NCBI GenBank assembly: GCA_024225895.1
Contig: JAAEMC010000250.1
Location: forward strand, 1 to 8,286
DNA: 8,286 bases
Direction: 5' to 3'
DNA from: Desulfobacteraceae bacterium
GTDB taxonomy: Bacteria > Desulfobacterota > Desulfobacteria > Desulfobacterales > Desulfobacteraceae
The notes under the pieces are model-generated. The model saw only the letters and a program-made list of their open reading frames with translations, was not told where the DNA came from and searched no databases. Both the position numbers and the translations under genes were made by a program. Numbering within the stretch: position 1 is the first letter of the stretch; every line of letters starts with the position of its first letter. Of the stretch, positions 6,841 to 8,286 are shown piece after piece.

Positions 6841-6857
6841 AAAAGCAAATCGCTTTT
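6841..6857 (+). repeat. Short hairpin AAAAGC / GCTTTT
   Basis: Perfect 6-bp stem (6841-6846 and 6852-6857) with a 5-nt loop, AAATC. It starts one base after the outer inverted repeat at 6787-6839. The 3' arm ends in four Ts followed by GTATC, so it would be only a weak terminator or attenuator for a transcript from the promoter at 6761-6789. Confidence 0.4.
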
Positions 6858-6891
6858 GTATCAATCGATTTCTATCCTTTAAGGGTCTAAA

Positions 6892-6920
6892 TTGCCATAC
6901 GTTTATCAGAACGTTATTTT
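6892..6920 (+). promoter_or_regulatory. Candidate proximal promoter of the radical SAM gene with palindrome in its spacer
   Basis: -35 TTGCCA (6892-6897, 5 of 6), a 17-nt spacer, and -10 TATTTT (6915-6920, 4 of 6). A start near 6927 would give a leader of about 55 nt. The spacer holds ACGTT-TATCAG-AACGT (6899-6914), an inverted repeat sized and placed like a repressor operator. It could also be chance in AT-rich DNA. Confidence 0.35.
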
Positions 6921-6982
6921 TCGATTTGCTATGGAATGAAATGTGAGCGAAATGCCTTTTTAATGATAGGAAAAGAGCCAGG

Positions 6983-7906
6983 ATGATTGAAAACGTCAAA
7001 CGTTATACGGATTACAACACCTATTTGCGGTCTTTTTACAATGAAAGGATTCAAAAGATTACAGTGGACGCAGGTCTGTCCTGCCCCAACAGGGACGGCA
7101 CCCTGTCAAGGAAAGGCTGCATTTATTGTAATGCCAAAGGATCTGGTTCCGGGCTTTTTAATAAAGGCCTTTCCATAAAAGAGCAGATTGATCAGGGTAA
7201 AATTGCCATGACCAAAAAATATAAGGCAAAAAAATTTTTAGCCTATTTCCAGTCTTTTTCCAATACCTATGCACCGGTAACAACATTAAATGAAATTTAT
7301 GCTGAGGCGCTTTCCTGTGAGGGCGTTGTCGGTATGGCTATCGGTACCAGGCCGGATTGTGTGGATGACGACAAGCTTGATCTGATGGCATCCTTTGCCA
7401 AAAACTACTTGGTTTGGCTTGAATACGGGCTTCAATCGATCCATGATTCCACCCTGGCGCTCATCAACCGCAGGCATGATTTTGATTGCTTTAAAAAAGC
7501 AGTTGAAAAGACCCGGAATAGGTATATTAATGTCTGCACCCATGTGATTTTGGGTTTACCCGCCGAAGATAAATCCATGATGCTGGATACAGCAAAGACC
7601 CTGTCCGGTATGGGGATCAACGGGGTGAAAATCCATCTGCTGTATGTAATAAAAGGTACGGCCCTGGATAAAATGTACCTGGATGGAGACTATGAGTGTC
7701 TTTCCCAGGATGAATATGTAGATATTGTCTGTGATTTTATAGAACGTTTGCCAAAAGATATTATCATTCAGCGTATCACAGGCGATCCCCATAGTGATGA
7801 ACTGCGGGCACCTTTGTGGGCAGGAAGGTACCGGGAAACTTTTAACATGATCCAGAAAATCCTTGAACAAAGGGATACCTATCAAGGAAAAAAGGCGGAA
7901 GATTAG
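6983..7906 (+). CDS. Radical SAM protein, YhcC / TIGR01212 family
   Basis: 307 residues, the same size as E. coli YhcC (about 309) and colinear with it by eye. The 4Fe-4S cluster and SAM are bound by C34-x11-C46-x2-C49 in SCPNRDGTLSRKGCIYC, the exact family spacing. Other family blocks are KFLAYFQSFSNTYAP (84-98), GTRPDCV (121-127), VWLEYGLQS.HD.TL..INR.HD (144-166), HVILGLPAE (187-195) and GVKIHLLYVIKGT (214-226). It should be a cytoplasmic Fe-S enzyme; the reaction is not established to my knowledge, and distant similarity to the Elp3-like radical SAM domain hints at RNA modification without proof. The ATG at 6983 is the first Met after an in-frame stop at 6944-6946, with AGGA (6968-6971) 11 nt upstream. 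It is divergent from mnmG, appears monocistronic, and no terminator follows closely. Confidence 0.93.
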   Translation: MIENVKRYTDYNTYLRSFYNERIQKITVDAGLSCPNRDGTLSRKGCIYCNAKGSGSGLFNKGLSIKEQIDQGKIAMTKKYKAKKFLAYFQSFSNTYAPVTTLNEIYAEALSCEGVVGMAIGTRPDCVDDDKLDLMASFAKNYLVWLEYGLQSIHDSTLALINRRHDFDCFKKAVEKTRNRYINVCTHVILGLPAEDKSMMLDTAKTLSGMGINGVKIHLLYVIKGTALDKMYLDGDYECLSQDEYVDIVCDFIERLPKDIIIQRITGDPHSDELRAPLWAGRYRETFNMIQKILEQRDTYQGKKAED

Positions 7907-8208
7907 ATTTTAAACTGCCACCCATTTATTCCTTCGATCATCGGCCTATATTCTATTTTTTCAATAAGCCCTGATCCCATTTAGCATGATTGTAATTTTT
8001 TGTTCATATAATCAATTGGTTATAATCTTTGCCTTGATTCGATCCCTTGACTTTTGATTCTTGATTTTTCTGCATTTTCATGAAACATTCAGACAGATTC
8101 TATATATCATTACTATTTGTTCAATAAGCACAATAAATTTAGGATATCCACCCAGGGTAAACGCATGTAACACTGGCATGAATTTTAATTTTATTAATTT
8201 TCGGACAC
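7907..8208. other. AT-rich gene-free region leading to the terminal repeat array
   Basis: No ORF of note on either strand and no hairpin followed by a T-run that would end the radical SAM transcript. Small structures are a near-palindrome TATAATCAATTGGTTATA (8007-8024), which contains one TATAAT (8007-8012) and overlaps a second (8021-8026), TTTCATGAAA (8076-8085), GGATATCC (8142-8149), and a 10-mer TTCAATAAGC occurring twice (7960-7969, 8120-8129). A 21-nt tract of only A and T (8181-8201) lies 7 nt before the 37-bp repeats. Confidence 0.5.
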
Positions 8209-8286
8209 CGTAAAACATTTGGTACAAATGTTATACGGGCATTAACGTAAAACATTTGGTACAAATGTTATACGGGCATTAACGTA
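8209..8286. repeat. Tandem array of a 37-bp palindromic unit, cut by the window edge
   Basis: A perfect period of 37 bp runs from 8209 to the last base: unit 1 8209-8245, unit 2 8246-8282, then the first four bases (cgta) of a third. Each unit is a 29-nt imperfect palindrome plus an 8-nt linker, ggcattaa. The palindrome is CGTA, an A-A mismatch, then AACATTTG-GTA-CAAATGTT, then TACG: 12 bp of stem around a 3-nt loop. In unit 1 the stem gains one more pair (c8208-g8238). All reading frames through the unit contain stops on both strands, so it is not coding. Units abut without variable spacers, unlike CRISPR. The number of copies beyond the edge is unknown. Confidence 0.9.

Larger units (their letters stand above)
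6596..6982. other. Divergent intergenic region between mnmG and the radical SAM gene
   Basis: 387 nt with no credible ORF or structured RNA gene. It holds the mnmG promoter at its left end, a small inverted repeat GCAAG-CAA-CTTGC (6678-6690), an extended -10 promoter candidate with an overlapping long inverted repeat (6761-6839), a hairpin AAAAGC-AAATC-GCTTTT (6841-6857), and a second promoter candidate with an internal palindrome (6892-6920) ahead of the radical SAM gene. The stretch is AT-rich and unusually full of inverted repeats for its length. Confidence 0.6.

Noticed and set aside
8209..8286. CRISPR array
   Set aside because: The 37-bp units are identical over their full length and abut, and the 8-nt linker is constant. 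There are no variable spacers, and no cas gene is in view.
8209..8286. Integron attC sites
   Set aside because: GTTATAC and CATTAAC only loosely resemble the GTTRRRY/RYYYAAC cores and fail at fixed positions. There are no cassette ORFs between units and no integrase in the window.

Overview
The window looks like ordinary chromosomal DNA of a mesophilic deltaproteobacterium. The best guess is a sulfate reducer of the Desulfobacteraceae type. That guess rests on protein style, moderate base composition, the acidic zinc-ribbon/DUF3426 protein and the short GTAGGGGC-type palindromic repeats; no marker in the window proves it.

Layout, left to right. Bases 1-639 (+) are the C-terminal part of a ketopantoate-reductase-family protein whose N-terminus lies outside the window. 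Bases 649-713 hold three tandem copies of a short GTAGGGGC-type repeat, the last one a perfect hairpin. A tRNA-Met(CAT) gene follows on the minus strand (837-913) with its own sigma-70-like promoter (925-954) and a strong intrinsic terminator (793-825). Four genes then lie head to tail on the minus strand and are transcribed right to left: mnmG (6595-4706), a zinc-finger-less DnaJ-family co-chaperone (4632-3679), hpt (3670-3155) and a very acidic zinc-ribbon membrane protein with a DUF3426-like C-terminus (3139-980). Spacings of 73, 8 and 15 nt suggest one operon. No terminator is visible after its last gene, so read-through into the tRNA unit and its terminator is plausible.

A 387-nt divergent intergenic region (6596-6982) separates mnmG from a plus-strand radical SAM gene of the YhcC/TIGR01212 family (6983-7906). 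It contains a near-consensus mnmG promoter placed so close to the start codon that the mRNA should be leaderless, plus several inverted repeats and two candidate promoters for the radical SAM gene. The last 380 nt are AT-rich and gene-free. They end in a tandem array of a 37-bp palindromic unit that runs off the right edge.

Functionally the operon is housekeeping: tRNA wobble modification (MnmG), protein folding (J-protein), purine salvage (Hpt) and a membrane protein of unknown role. I see no clear defence system, prophage or mobile gene. The features most worth a second look are the 37-bp palindromic tandem array at the right edge, the 17-residue repeats in the acidic protein, and the predicted leaderless mnmG transcript.
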